Assembly: GCF_030272615.1 (NCBI RefSeq)
Contig: NC_081405.1
Location: 609,076,677-609,140,676, forward strand
Source of the DNA: Cryptomeria japonica
Taxonomy: Eukaryota > Streptophyta > Pinopsida > Cupressales > Cupressaceae
Length of the DNA: 64,000 nt
Reading direction: 5' to 3'
Both the position numbers and the translations under genes were made by a program. This document shows positions 9,991-21,560 of this stretch, piece after piece; positions within the stretch are counted from its first letter, which is position 1, and each line of letters starts with the position of its first letter. Below the pieces are notes generated by a model that had not been told where the DNA came from, ran no database searches, and worked only from the letters and a program-made list of their open reading frames with translations.

Positions 9991-11451
9991 TAGGATTGAA
10001 GAATTTTTGAAATTCAATCGGAAAATGAAGAGTTGATTTATTTGGAATTTACTACATATGAATTTACTACTTCTCATATAGAAGTTTCAATTTTCTGCAA
10101 GATCTCAGATAAACTTCAAGGTTCCTTTATGAAGATCCTCTTGTTTCTTTCCCACCAGATGCACCAGATGATCATAGAAGGGATGGCTTTCTAAATGCAA
10201 GCAAAAGAGGATAGATTATAGAGTGAAGGCCAATTTGTGAATACATTCTAAAGATTCTCTGATAAGGGATAATACAAATTCATCTTGTTAAGGATGTGAG
10301 CCCAATAGAATTGTGCAAAGGAACATTGTAATAGAAGGTGATCTACATCCTCTTGAGCCTGTCCACAAAAAACACACTAGAAAGGATTAACATTCCCAAG
10401 TTTGAATAATATATCGCTTGTTATAATCCTCTTCTTAAGAGTAAGCCAAGGAAAGCATCCGTCTTTAGGAATGACAACTTCATTCCAACAGAATGAAAAT
10501 GACCTTTGAGTTTGTACTTTTTGCTCTTGACTAATAAGGGAGTTGTAACCTGTTTTTTACCAAATAATTTGTTGTCTTTGATGAGACCCAAAATAACGAA
10601 TCTATAAAATTTGACTTGAAGATAATTTCGTTGCTAGGGATTTTGTTACAAGAGATTTGCTGATCTAGACGGACTTGAGAGGAATCTACCTTCTTCTCAG
10701 GCCTTATTGGAGAAGTATTATCTGGAGGCTACAAATCGTCTTTCACTTTTGATCCCCATATGGAAGTAAGAATGTCCCTTTCTTGTGAGAGATTTTAATC
10801 ACAGGCAAGAGGAGGATGACCATTCCAAGAGTCCTCCCAAAAAAGAGTATTTGAACCACTGAACACTTTCTAGGAAAGATAAGGAGAAATCGCATCTCTG
10901 CAAGTGATAGGGAAATTCATCATAGTTGATCCTGTGGGAGGATTAGAAATTGTAAAAATTTTACTTGGATTAGGTGAGTCAAGGTATTTACTTTGCATAA
11001 GATTACACCATTTGGCTTGAGGTTTCATGTACATATGCCAAACCAATTTTGCATCCAGGGCTAAATTTATTGTTGATATATTATTAATACCTACTCCACC
11101 TTTGTGGTTTTCTAAACTCATGTTTACTAATGATATTAAAGGAATTTTTTATTTATTATCCACATTTCCTTTCCAAAGAAAATTTCTGATAATTTTTGCA
11201 ATTTCTAAGACTACTAATTTTGGAGCTTTGAAAAGAGCCATGTAATAATTTGGCATGGAAACAAGGATAGATTTAATCATTTGAATTTCGCCTTCCATTG
11301 ATAATCATCTACCTTTCCAGTTAGAAATCCTTCAATGTAAGCATTTGATGATTTTTTTCCCAATATTTGGGTTTATTTCGGCCCGTGAAGAAATGGATGC
11401 CAAGGTATTGCCAAGGTCGCTTTGTCATTTGGAATCCCAAGATCCTAGAAA
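9991..11451 (-). pseudogene. LINE reverse transcriptase C-terminal part and zf-RVT region
   Basis: Downstream half of LINE ORF2. Reading on the minus strand from the Gypsy insertion point: KYLGIHFFTGR-like text at about 11400, the MSLENHKGGVGINNIST segment at 11121-10870 with the L-x-x-K-x-x-W pattern of the RT thumb, and then a zinc-finger RT motif with spaced C-x-x-C-G...HLLLQC at about 10300-10380. Several stops and frame changes interrupt it. Joining the flanks across the Gypsy target duplication keeps the LINE reading, which confirms one LINE interrupted later. Confidence 0.72.
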
Positions 11452-11456
11452 TATTG
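11452..11456. repeat. Target-site duplication, left (TATTG)
   Basis: TATTG immediately before the 5' LTR; the same five bases follow the 3' LTR at 19304-19308. Confidence 0.85.
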
Positions 11457-13080
11457 TGGTGCAGAGCACCTAACACTACAAGAATGAAATTTTATTTTCT
11501 TTCAAGTTTTGTGTGTTGTCTTTGTGATGTAATAATGGACCAACCATTTTTGACACAATAGAAGCATGGTTGAGTTGTGCAAGTTTTGGTTTGAGTCATT
11601 TATGTTCAGGTTGTTGTCATCCTGACAAGTGAGATGCTTAGGTAGTGCATAGGAGAAGTACTCCAGATTAGTGAATTCATGTAATAGAGGTCAATTGTGT
11701 TGTGTTTAGGTATTATAGGATTTTTGAGGACCTTCAAGAGTCCTAAAATGCATTAGAATGCAATGTTGCATCTTCGAGTCAAAAGATGTAAAAAGTTGCT
11801 GAGCAACATTTTGCAATTTCTTGGAAAAGTTGCATTTTTAGTTAAAGGCGTTGAAAAGTTGGTTGAACCAACTGAACCAAGACCATAAAATCTAAAATTC
11901 ACTTAATTGTATGGGTTGGAGGATTGGAAATGCAAGAACAAGTTTTTGGATCGTGAAGCAATCTTGTTTTTCACAGTTTTTCACAGTTTTCACTTGATTT
12001 CATTGCTTGTACGGTCTCGTACGGACATGATTCTGTAAACTCATTGCAGGGCATGAGTGTTAATTGAATTTAATTTTCATTAAGTTTCCTTTGTAGGGTT
12101 GATTATCTATAGTTGCAAAGATTTCTTTCATTCTTTGGCAACAAGGTCTAAAACCCTTGCAAGTAGGGTTTAAGGACAAATGGCTCTAACCTAAGCATTT
12201 ATTGATGGAACCTATTGAAATAATTAGGAATACTAGGCTAGGGTCTATATATAGTTCTATAATAGAATTTTTGGTTTTGCAGGTCCTTGAGAAGGAGATA
12301 CAATGAAGCCCTAGACTCACTGCTAGGAGTAGGTGAGTTAGGACAACAAAAAAGTGTGTTTTAAGAGCATATAGAGAATTGGCACATGGAAATTTTTCAT
12401 ATGGTTGGAAATCCCTGAGTATTCCCTTGAATAATCCTACATTGTTTGGAGCAGGATTTTTCACTGGTGAAGAGTTTTAGACCCATCTTTCCTAGTCACC
12501 TGGTGAGGCCTAAACCCTCAAAAATGGTGCAGCATTGGAAACCCCACTTGTACAGATAACACAGATGACTGTTTTTAGTATTGTCTATAACTTCCAAAAG
12601 GGTACTCAAATCCATGATTTATTTCTAGCCTTGTTTAGAAAATTTGCAAACTAAGTCCCTAAAACTACCAAGGGAGGGCTAATTCAATTAGGTCTATTTG
12701 AGCGCGGTAGAAACCTAGAAAGCATAGAAAGCCCAAGCCATGGGTTTGGTGATCCTAAAAGCCTAAAAATACTTCAAAGACATCTGATAGGTGAATTGTG
12801 AGTCCATTGGAAGTGGTTGTGTGTTGAGATCCTTGTAGGAGTGGTTGGAGCCCTGGAGTGGAGTGTGTGTGATTGAGGTGGCAACCTCAAGAGGTGGAGT
12901 AGATTGTCCAAAACCATTAGCTATACCTAGGAGGCAAGAAAAATAGGTTTATACCTTGGAGGTCTCATTAGCATAAACCCCTACTAAGTGCCATTGGATG
13001 GACTTGAGTAGTTGAAGGATTGAGTAGGACAAGTCAGTCAAGAAGGTGTATTGGATCAAGCTCCAAGACTCTCTGCATCA
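11457..13080 (+). repeat. Gypsy 5' LTR
   Basis: 1624 bases, TGGTGCAGAGCACC to CTCTCTGCATCA; the termini form a short imperfect inverted repeat (TGGTGCAG / CTGCATCA). Matches 17682-19303 throughout. Contains only short chance frames. Confidence 0.93.
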
Positions 13081-13083
13081 GAG

Positions 13084-13096
13084 TGGTATCGGAGCC
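13084..13096 (+). promoter_or_regulatory. Gypsy primer-binding site
   Basis: TGGTATCGGAGCC, three bases after the 5' LTR, one change from the TGGTATCAGAGCC complementary to initiator Met-tRNA. Confidence 0.85.
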
Positions 13097-13117
13097 ATTC
13101 TTTGAAAGATTTGGTGT

Positions 13118-14190
13118 ATGTCAGATTGTGAAGAATCAGAAGCAAGTTCACTTCCTCCAAAGGCAATGACTCTAGAAGCCATCCGACAGTTGGTGGTAGA
13201 GATGATAGAAGGATTGAGGGATGCAGAAGGAAGTAGAGGAACTAGAGAGGTTATGAAGGAGAAGGGGAAGGTTAAGATAGAATGGGGTGATGAGACTGAT
13301 GAAGAAGTGGAAGATGGAGAGGAACCAACAACATTAGCAATGCCTCAAGACCAAAAGCTATGCTTGGATGCAGTCAAATCCATTTCCAAAGACACCTTGG
13401 ATGGATTACCCACCTATGGAGGAAATCTCAATGGAGAAGAGTTGATAGATTGGATAGAGGCTCTAAATAATCACTTTGATTATAAAGAGGTAGCAAAAGA
13501 GAAAAGAGTAAATGTGGCCAAATAAAGATTGAGGGGATCAACATTAGTTTGGTGGAATATGATTTAAGAAGAAAGGATACAAGAAGGTAAGAAGAAGATC
13601 ACTTCATGGGAGCGTATGAAGATCAAACTTAAGGCTCAATTCCTTCCAGGGGATTATGATGTTCAAATCCATAAGAGACTGCAAAAATCTAAAACAAAGG
13701 GAATTAGATGTCAATGCATACACTGAGGAATTCCACAAACTCATTTTGAGGGCTAGAAGGCATGAGAATAAAGTAGAGAAGTTAGCCAGGTACATGAATG
13801 GCCTTAGAGAGAATATACAAGATGAGATAAGTATCCTCACACCAAACACTATCCATAAGTGTTTTCAGCTGGCCTTAAGGGTGGAGGAGAAAATCAAGAG
13901 GAGAAGTGAAAAAAATCAGAAATATAGAGGAGGTAATAATTTTAGAGGTAGAGGAACCTTTGGTAGGGGGTAGCAATCATCAAGAAATGAAGAGCAGCAA
14001 AGCCAAGAAGGTAATGTGGACTCTCAAAGAGGAGCATTTAGAGGATCCTTTAGAGGAAGGAGCAATTTTAGGGGTAGGTTTGGAAACTCGGGGAGAGGAA
14101 ACATAGTCTTCACCGATAGGTGCTATAATTGCGACCAAGTTGGGCATAAAATGAGTAAGTTTCCGGGAAAAGCCTCAAGCTCAACAAGCT
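13118..14190 (+). pseudogene. Gypsy gag
   Basis: Starts MSDCEESEASSLPPKAM at 13118, 35 bases after the primer site. An acidic N-terminus leads into the gag domain (LPTYGGNLNGEELIDWIEAL, about 13406), broken by TAA codons at 13523 and 13565 and a shift before 13656, where YTEEFHKLILRAR continues the retrotransposon gag fold. An Arg/Gly-rich RNA-binding tail (RGGNNFRGRGTFGRG and repeats, about 13930-14100) follows, then a knuckle CYNCDQVGHKMSKF (about 14120-14161) whose final Cys is Phe. Gag forms the particle and holds the RNA. Confidence 0.82.
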
Positions 14191-14804
14191 CATACATGGG
14201 GAAAAGAAGAACTCAATTGTTGCAAGAGGAGGACAATCAGAGTGTGACTTATTCCATCAACAAGGCAGGGCCAGTGACAGATGGAGAAAACTTGATGATG
14301 AGGAGAACAATGCTCAAGATACCCCAAGCTCAAGAGCCACCACGGAGGAAAATTTTATTTAGGACCACTTGTAGGTCACATGGGAAGATTTGTAAGGTGA
14401 TTGTAGATTCACATTCCACTGAGAATATTGTCTTAGTTGAAATGGTGGACAAACTCAAACAGAAAAGATTACCTCATCTCACTCCTTACAAGGTAGCACG
14501 GCTCAATCGAGGTCAACATGTCTTGGTTGATGAATAAGCATGGGTGGACTTTGAAATTGGTGAGTATAAGGACAAATTATTATGTGACATATTGCCTATG
14601 GATGTTTGTCATTTTTTGTTGGGTTGTCCATGGCAATATGATGTGAGAGCTACTCATGATGGAGAAAATAGCAACTATCTTATCACCAAGAATGAGATGA
14701 AGTATCAAATGGATCCACTACTTGATCCAACGGAAGAAATGCAAATAGGCTCAAGTGTGATTTTGATGAGAGGTAAAGAGTTTCTCAAAGTGTTGAAGCA
14801 ATAA
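14191..14804 (+). pseudogene. Gypsy protease
   Basis: Aspartic protease part of pol. The active-site triplet is seen as IVDSHSTENIV at about 14399; the Gly after D-S is replaced by His, which should inactivate it. The second half reads LLCDILPMDVCHFLLGCPW (about 14578), the usual hydrophobic LG-x-PW closing motif. A TAA at 14535 interrupts, and another ends the piece at 14802. Confidence 0.75.
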
Positions 14805-16166
14805 GTTCATCAAGTCCATGCTATAGTGTTGAAGCCTAAAGATGAAGCTAAGGCAGATCCAATGAGTGAAGTGCCTCAAGAGGTGCAAGGTCTACTCAAA
14901 CAATATCATAAAGTGATAGGGGATGACATGCCTGATTCTTTGCCTCCAATGAGAGATGTAAACAATCAAATAGACTTAATACCATGAGCCAATATACCAA
15001 ACAAAGATGCCTACAAAATGACACCTAGTCAAAATGAAGAGATCGCCAACCAAGTGCAAGAACTCTTAAACAAAGGGTTTATCAAGAAGAGTTTGAGTCA
15101 ATGTGTTGTTCCTACTATGTTAGTGCCTAAAAAAGGAGGGAAATCGAGAATGTGCACGAACTCCAGAGAAATTAACATGATTACTATAAGGTACCGGTTT
15201 CCCATGCCAAGGATTGAGGACCTATTGCACAATCTAGTAGGTGAAAGCTACTTCACAAAGGTGGACTTGATTTATGGTTATCATGAGATCAAAATCAGAC
15301 CTGGAGATGAATGAAAGACAACCTTTAGAACCAATGCAGGCCTATATGAGTGGTTGGTGATGCCATTTGGCCTCACCAATGCACCTAGTACCTTCCAAAG
15401 GCTCATGAATGAAGTCTTAGTTGAGTTTATTGGTAGATTTGTTATTGTGTTTCTTGATGACATTTTGATCTTCAGCAGGTCCAAGGAGGAACACCTCAAG
15501 CATAGTGAGATGGTCTTGAAGAAGTTAAAGGAGGCTCAACTCAAGATTAACCTTGAAAAATGTGAGTTTTTGAAAACAGAGCTTGTATACCTTGGTTTTG
15601 TTATTTCTCATGGATGTTTAAAGATGGATCTAAGTAAGGTAGAAGAAATACTTAATTGTCCTATCCCTAGGGGCATAAGTGAATTTGGAAGCTTTCATGG
15701 AATGACATCTTTTTATAGGAAGTTTGTGAGAAACTTTAGCCATGTTTGTGCTCATATTCTCAATACCATTAAAGGAGCCATTAAGTGTCACTTTAAGTGG
15801 ACAGAGGAAGCCAATAAGGGGTTTGAAATGTTGAAAACCAAGATAGCAAAACTGCCAACTCTTAGATTTCTTGATTTCAATCATTTGTTTACAGTAGAAT
15901 GTGATGCAAGCCAAATGACAATAGGGTCGCTTTTAAGCAAAGAGGGTCATCCTATAGCTTTCTTCTCAGAGAAGTTAAATGAAGATAAGAAAAGGTATTC
16001 TACATATGACTTGGAGTTGTATGCAATGGTTCAAGCATTGAAAAAGTGGCATCATTACTTTCTGCCCAAAGAATTTGTAGTCTTCACTTACAACCATGCC
16101 CTTAGTTTCCTCAATGGGAAAGATAAGTTGAACCAAAGAAACCTAAAGTGGGTTGAGTGCTTATAA
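14805..16166 (+). pseudogene. Gypsy reverse transcriptase and RNase H
   Basis: Typical chromovirus RT. Motifs: SQCVVPTMLVPKKGG (about 15096), YRFPMPRIEDLL (about 15192), FTKVDLIYGYHEI (about 15252), MPFGLTNAPSTFQ (about 15360) and the catalytic FLDD at about 15450-15463, all with catalytic Asp present. The RNase H region begins FTVECDAS (about 15887), continues IAFFSEKL and YSTYDLELYA, and ends near the TAA at 16164; its last piece (VADALSRR, about 16213) lies just beyond. A TGA at 15312 splits the RT. Enzymatically the residues look intact but expression is blocked. Confidence 0.85.
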
Positions 16167-17470
16167 TCCTATACATTCACTATCAAACACAAGAAAGGGA
16201 TAGCCAACAAGGTAGCTGATGCACTAAGTAGGAGAGTCATGACTATGCAGGAGATACAATTACAAAGTGTGGTTTTGAGTGAGTTAAAAGACCTCTATAA
16301 GGATGATAAGGATTTTGCAGAAATATATAGTATTTGTTCTGATTTTTTTGACACCTCACATGTCTCTTATTCAAAATACATGATATAGGAGGGTTTTTTG
16401 TTCAAAGGTCATCCTCTTTGTATACCTCAATGTTCTATGAGACAAAATATTATCCAAGATAAGCATCAAGGAGGTCTAGGAGGTCATTTTGGTATTGATA
16501 AGACTTTGGAGTAGGTTGGTAGGTTTTATTATTGGCCTAAGTTGCAACCAAAAGTGAGAAGGTTTGTAGAGAAATGTATAATCTACCAAAGAGCAGAAGG
16601 AACATCAAGTAATGCAAGTCTATATCAACCCTTGGTTATACCTCAGAGGCCTTGGGAATGTTTGAGCATGGATTTTGTGTTAGCCTTTCCTAGGACCACA
16701 AGAGGATTTGATAGTGTGTATGTGGTGGTAGATAGGTTCAAAAAAATGGCACATTTCATACCTTGCAAGAGCACCAATTATACCACCTATATTGCAGGCC
16801 TCTTCTTCAAGGAGATAGTCAAAATTCACGATCTTCCAATCAGCATTGTTAGTGATAGAGATGTGAAATTTTTGAGCCACTTTTTGAGGACACTTTGGAG
16901 GAAGTTGGGAAACAAGTTATCCTTTTCATCTACCTATCATCCTCAATCAGATGGTCAGATAGAGGTAGTAAACTGGTCACTGGGTGACTTGCTAAGATGT
17001 CTTAAAAAAAAACATGGGTAGACTTGGGATCTAGTACTTGGACAGGCAGAATATACATATAATGACTTAGTAAACCATAGCACAAGTAAAATTCATTTTG
17101 AGATAGTGTATGGATTCCACCCTAGGGACATATTAGAGCTCAGAGATCTTAGTTCAGTGGAACCTAAGAGTGCACAAGCTGATAAAAAAAGGAGGAATGT
17201 ATAATTTAAAGTGGGAGACTTAGTGTTAGCATACCTAAGGAAGGAGAGACTTCCAAAAGCTCATTCTATCAAGCTCATGATGAAGAAAAATGGACCTCTC
17301 AAGGTGGTGCACAAGTATGGGCAGAATGCATATGAAGTTGAACTTCCTCCCACTTTGGGTATATTTCCCGTCTTCAATGTATGTGATCTCTATCCATACA
17401 AGGGACAGTCACCAACACTTCAGCTGGCCATGTCATCATCGGTTCATGAAGATTGGATAAAGGATCTTCC
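16167..17470 (+). pseudogene. Gypsy integrase
   Basis: The zinc-binding domain is seen at 16460-16600 (HQGGLGGHFG, then KCIIYQRAEG, where the second Cys of the HHCC site is Tyr). Catalytic core: SMDFV (Asp, about 16669), VSDRDVKFLSHF (Asp, about 16849), and Glu in SDGQIEVVN (about 16946), so the DDE triad survives. C-terminal GPY-like part: FKVGDLVLAYLRKER (about 17204), PLKVVHKYGQNAYEVELP (about 17296). TAG codons at 16387, 16513 and 17019 and a TAA at 17202 interrupt it. Confidence 0.85.
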
Positions 17471-17660
17471 ATCTAGTCAACCGGTTAAGTTGGAGAGTAT
17501 CTTAGATACCAAGATAGTAAAGAAGACAAGGAAAGGAGTCTACAAGCACTATCTTGTCAAGTGGGAAGGGTTACCCAATTTAGATGCCATGTGGATGTCA
17601 GAAGCAGATATACTTCAGTATGGAGTGCAAATTCCAGATCTGTTAACTAAAGGGACTTGA
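17471..17660 (+). pseudogene. Gypsy chromodomain
   Basis: C-terminal tail of integrase with the chromodomain fold: PVKLESILDTKIVKKTRKGV (about 17482), then YKHYLVKWEGLPNLDAMW and MSEADI. The aromatic cage positions (Y, W and another W) are visible. In chromoviruses this module steers integration towards modified histones. Ends at TGA 17658-17660, just before the polypurine tract. Confidence 0.85.
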
Positions 17661-17681
17661 GTTCTTTGTCCTAGGGGAGTA

Positions 17682-19303
17682 TGGTGTAGGGCACCGAACA
17701 CTCCAAGCATGAAATTTTTTTTCTGTAAATTTTTGTGTGTTTTCTTTGTGATGTAATAATGGTCCAACCATTTGGGACTCAGTAGAGCCATGGTTGAGTT
17801 GTCCAAGTTTTGGTTTGAGCCCTTTTTGTTCAGGATGTTGTCAACCTGAGAAGTGAGATGCTTAGGTAGTTCATAGGAGAAGTACTCAAGATGAGTGAAT
17901 TCATGTAATAGAGGTCAATTGTGTTGTTTTTAGGTATTCTAGTGTGTTTGAGGACCTTCAAGAGTCCTAAAATGCATTAGAATGCAAAGTTGCATCTTGG
18001 AGTCAAAAGATGTAAAAAGTTGCTAAGCAACATTTTGTAATTTCTTGCAAAAGTTGCATTTTTGGTTAAACGCATTGAAAATTTGGTTGAACCAACTGAA
18101 CCAAGAGCATAAAATCCAAAATTCACTTCATTGTATGGGTTGGAGGATTGGAAATGCAAGAACAAGTTTTTAGATTGTGAAGCAATCTTGTTTTTCACCT
18201 TTTTTATAGTTTTCACTTGATTTCATTGCTTGTATGGTCCAGTACGGACATGATTGTGTAAACTCATTGCAGGGCATGAGTGTTGATTGAATTTACTTTT
18301 TATTAAGTTTCCTTTGTAGGGTTGATTGTCTATAGTTGCAGATATTTCTTCCATTCTTTGGCAACTAGGTCTAAAACCCTTGCAAGTAGGGTTTAAGGAC
18401 AAATGGTTCTAACCTAAGCATTCTTTGATGGCACCTATTGAAATAATTAAGAATGATAGGTTAGGTTCTGTATATAGTTCTAGAATAGGGATTTTGGTTT
18501 TTCAGGTCCTTGAGGAGGAGATACAATGAAGCCCTACGCTCATCAGTGGGAGTAGGTGAGTTAGGATAGCAGAAAAGTGTGTTTTAAGAGCACATAGAGA
18601 ATTGGCACATGGAAAAGTATCATATGGTTGGAAATCCCTGAGTATGCCCTTGAATAATCCTACATTTTTTTAAGCAGGAGTTTTAACTGGTGAAGAGTTT
18701 TAGACCCATCTTTCCTAGTCACCCGATGAGGCCTAAACCCTCAAAAATAGTGGAGCATTGGGAACCCCACTTGTATGGATAACCCAAATGCCAGTTTTTG
18801 GTATTGTCTGGAAATTCCAAAAGGGTACTCGAATCCATGATTTATTTATATTTTTGTTTGGAAAATTTGTTAATTAAGTCCCTAGAACCGCCAAGGGAGG
18901 GCACATTCAATTAGGCCTATTTGAGCCCGGTAGAGACCTAGAAAGGATAGAAAGCCAAAGTGATGGGTTCGGTGATCCTAAAAGACTTAAAATACTTTAA
19001 AGACATCTGATAGATTCATTGTGAGTCCATTGGAAGTGTTTGTGTGTTGAGATCATTGTAGGAGTGGTTGGAGCCTTAGAGTGGACTGTGTGTGATTGAG
19101 GTGCCAACCTCAAGAGGTGGAGTTGATTATCAAAATCCATTGGCTATACCTAGGAGGAAATCAAAAGAGGTTCAGACCTTGGAGGTCTCATTAGCATAAA
19201 CCCGTACTAAGTGCCATTAGATGGACTTGAGTAGTTAAAGGATTGAGTAGGACAAGTCACTCAAGAAGGTGTGTTGGATCAAGCTCCAAGACTCTCTGCA
19301 TCA
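17682..19303 (+). repeat. Gypsy 3' LTR
   Basis: 1622 bases beginning TGGTGTAGGGCACC, ending CTGCATCA, directly after the purine tract CTAGGGGAGTA. Scattered substitutions relative to the 5' LTR. Confidence 0.93.
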
Positions 19304-19308
19304 TATTG
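19304..19308. repeat. Target-site duplication, right (TATTG)
   Basis: TATTG directly after the terminal CA of the 3' LTR, equal to 11452-11456. LINE sequence resumes behind it. Confidence 0.85.
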
Positions 19309-20560
19309 GTTTTAACCTAAGGTGGTGAGTTAAGGATGTATACCTTGGATTTGGATGGATAAATTTTTTAACTAGAAGCTGAGTATTTATCTAGCAGGGA
19401 CCTAACACATTTTGCCTCATTAACTAAAGTACTACCAAAAAAGATGGTGTTATTTGCAAACAAAGAATGAGTAGGGAAAATATTTGTGCCATGAATAGTG
19501 ATCCCTTTCTACTTGTTTTGATCATGGAGAGATCTACTAAAAGGCTCAGCAAGGATAATGAAAAGGAATAGTGATAAAGGGTCACCTTGTCTCACACCAT
19601 GAGAAAAGTTAAAAGACCAGCTAGACATCTATTCACTAGTATTGAGAATTTAGCTCTAGATATACAAGAATAAATCCACTTACACCATTTTGGTGAAAAA
19701 ACAAATTTGGATAAAACTTGCATTAGGAAATCCCAATCCACTTTATCATATCTTTCAAAATGTTTGGTTTAATGATGAAAGTTGGGTTTTTGTTTATTTG
19801 AGATGAATGCAATATTTTATTCAAGAGATTAGTACTCCCTCAGATGCTTCATGGCCAATAACTAATCCTCTTTGATCCTTAGAAATGATTTTTTGAATAA
19901 GTGGGCATAATATCATGTATATTTCTTTGAGAATATTTTATATACTGAATGGGATAGTGAAATAGTTTTCAAATCAACGAGAACTAGGAATTTTAATTTT
20001 AGGTATAATTGCAATATGAGTGACTATAAATTGTTTAAGCATTATACTTGATTTTGTGGATTTTTCAAGGGAAAGAAGAAGATCTATACCAATAAAATCT
20101 CAATGCTTTTGAAGAAAGTACATAGTGAAGTCGTCTAAACCTGGGGCTTTATCTGGAGGTAATGAAAAAGCAATAGCTTTAAGCTCTTCCAATGAAAAGA
20201 GATTTAACAGAAGGTTATTATCCTTAGTAGTGACTATATTAGGGATGACACTAAAAAAATATTCTCTTTGTTGTGTTGAATGGATACCATGAAGCTGAGG
20301 ATTTGAGAGAAGATTTCAGAAGAACTTAATTTCTCAATCCTCAATATCCTACTTCAAAGTGAAGATTTTCCCCGAATTAGAATCTTTGATAGAAAAATTT
20401 GAGTTTGATTGCCTTCTAATTTTGATAGAAATGTGAAAGGATTTGGTGTTGTAGTTGCTAGCTTTGAGCCAAAGTTCCATTGACTTTTGGTGCCAATATA
20501 CTTCTTTCCTTTGTAATATTTATTTGTATTCCTCTTGGAGGCTATTATGAAGGTCATAAG
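19309..20560 (-). pseudogene. LINE reverse transcriptase core
   Basis: Upstream half of the RT, read on the minus strand. APGLDDF motif near 20140; the template-grip motif GVRQGDPLSLFLF near 19560-19600; then the catalytic box, normally F-A-D-D, which here reads FANN (19449-19454 covers the two Asn codons). Both catalytic aspartates are lost by G-to-A changes. Stops lie before and after. The frame runs into the Gypsy target duplication at 19304-19308 and resumes at 11456 on the other side. Confidence 0.75.
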
Positions 20561-20561
20561 A

Positions 20562-21560
20562 TTATGAGTCCACACCATAAAGGATAATGTGATTATTTAT
20601 CTCTAGAATCTTATTGTGCACAATTTCTTTTTGGTGAAAAATATTTTTTAATGATTCATAATTCCAATTTTTAGTTTGCGCTTTGATATGTTGGATTTTC
20701 TTGCAAATATGGATCATCCTGGAACCCTTGGTGAAAGGGGAATATGACCACCATTCATGTAAGAGAGGCAGGAATTGTGGACTTCTGAAACATATTGGTT
20801 CAAATTTAAAAGAAGATTTATGCTTTTTCTTTTTGGTGATATCTAGCAATGATAAATTGATTGCAAAGTTATCAGAACCAATGAGTGGAAGAATGTCTAA
20901 TTGAATTTCAAGCTCCAATGACAACCTGTTAGAGGACAACAAGTATCTGTCAATTCTTTCTGCAATCTAAATTAAACCTTTTCTTTTATTTGACCATGTG
21001 AATTTTCAATTTCTGAGGAGAATATCCTCCAAGCATTCTCTTGAATGAATGTAGAAAAATATGCTATGGTTTTTCGTGGAGGGGAAATGTCACCCATCTT
21101 TTCATCCAAAGAGGCAATTGCATTAAACTCCCCAACTATTATGACCCTCTCATCTTCTAACTGGTCAATTAGGTCTAATAGAGAAGCCCATAGTTTTTGC
21201 TTGTCCACCATGGTGGCTGGGCCATAAATATTAAAAATCCAAAAAAAGACTTGAAATGTGTAACTTTGACCAAAATCCAATTGATATTTTGGATAATTTC
21301 TTCTACTTTTACTATTTTGTCATTCTAAAAGACAACTAGACCTCCTGAGGCTCCTTTAGCTAGAGAAAAGAAAAATTTCCACTGATTCCATTTTTTAAAG
21401 GTAGAAGAACTATTTCCTTCTGAAATTTTAGTCTCTTGTAAAAGAATTGATATCACAAGAATCAATTTGAAACATCATCAGGGTGTTCTTGTTAGGGACA
21501 TTAATTCCCCTAACATTCTAGGAAGTGATTTTGATTGTCCTCGAGAAGACCAACATGCTC
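20562..21560 (-). pseudogene. LINE endonuclease domain
   Basis: Exonuclease-endonuclease-phosphatase (APE-like) domain that nicks the target. On the minus strand LLQETK is seen near 21430, then GGLVV near 21340, NIYGPA near 21230, the VGEFNAI motif near 21120 (usually GDFN), and finally SDNFAI near 20870, where the family has SDH-x-[IPV]; the catalytic His is thus Asn. The stretch 20942-20562 then reads the usual linker with FKFEPICF and HEWW. Stops and frame changes break it into at least three pieces. Confidence 0.75.

Larger units (their letters stand above)
11457..19303 (+). mobile_element. Gypsy chromovirus, complete but inactive
   Basis: Complete Ty3/Gypsy element of 7.85 kb flanked by TATTG duplications and inserted into the LINE. 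It has two LTRs of about 1.62 kb (TGGTGCAG...CTGCATCA), a Met-tRNA-type primer site at 13084, gag-pol at 13118-17660 in the order gag, protease, RT, RNase H, integrase, and a C-terminal chromodomain that marks a chromovirus. A polypurine tract CTAGGGGAGTA lies at 17671-17681. The LTRs differ by eye at roughly one base in ten over their first 260 bases, so the insertion is old. At least ten stops or frame changes interrupt the coding region. Confidence 0.93.
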
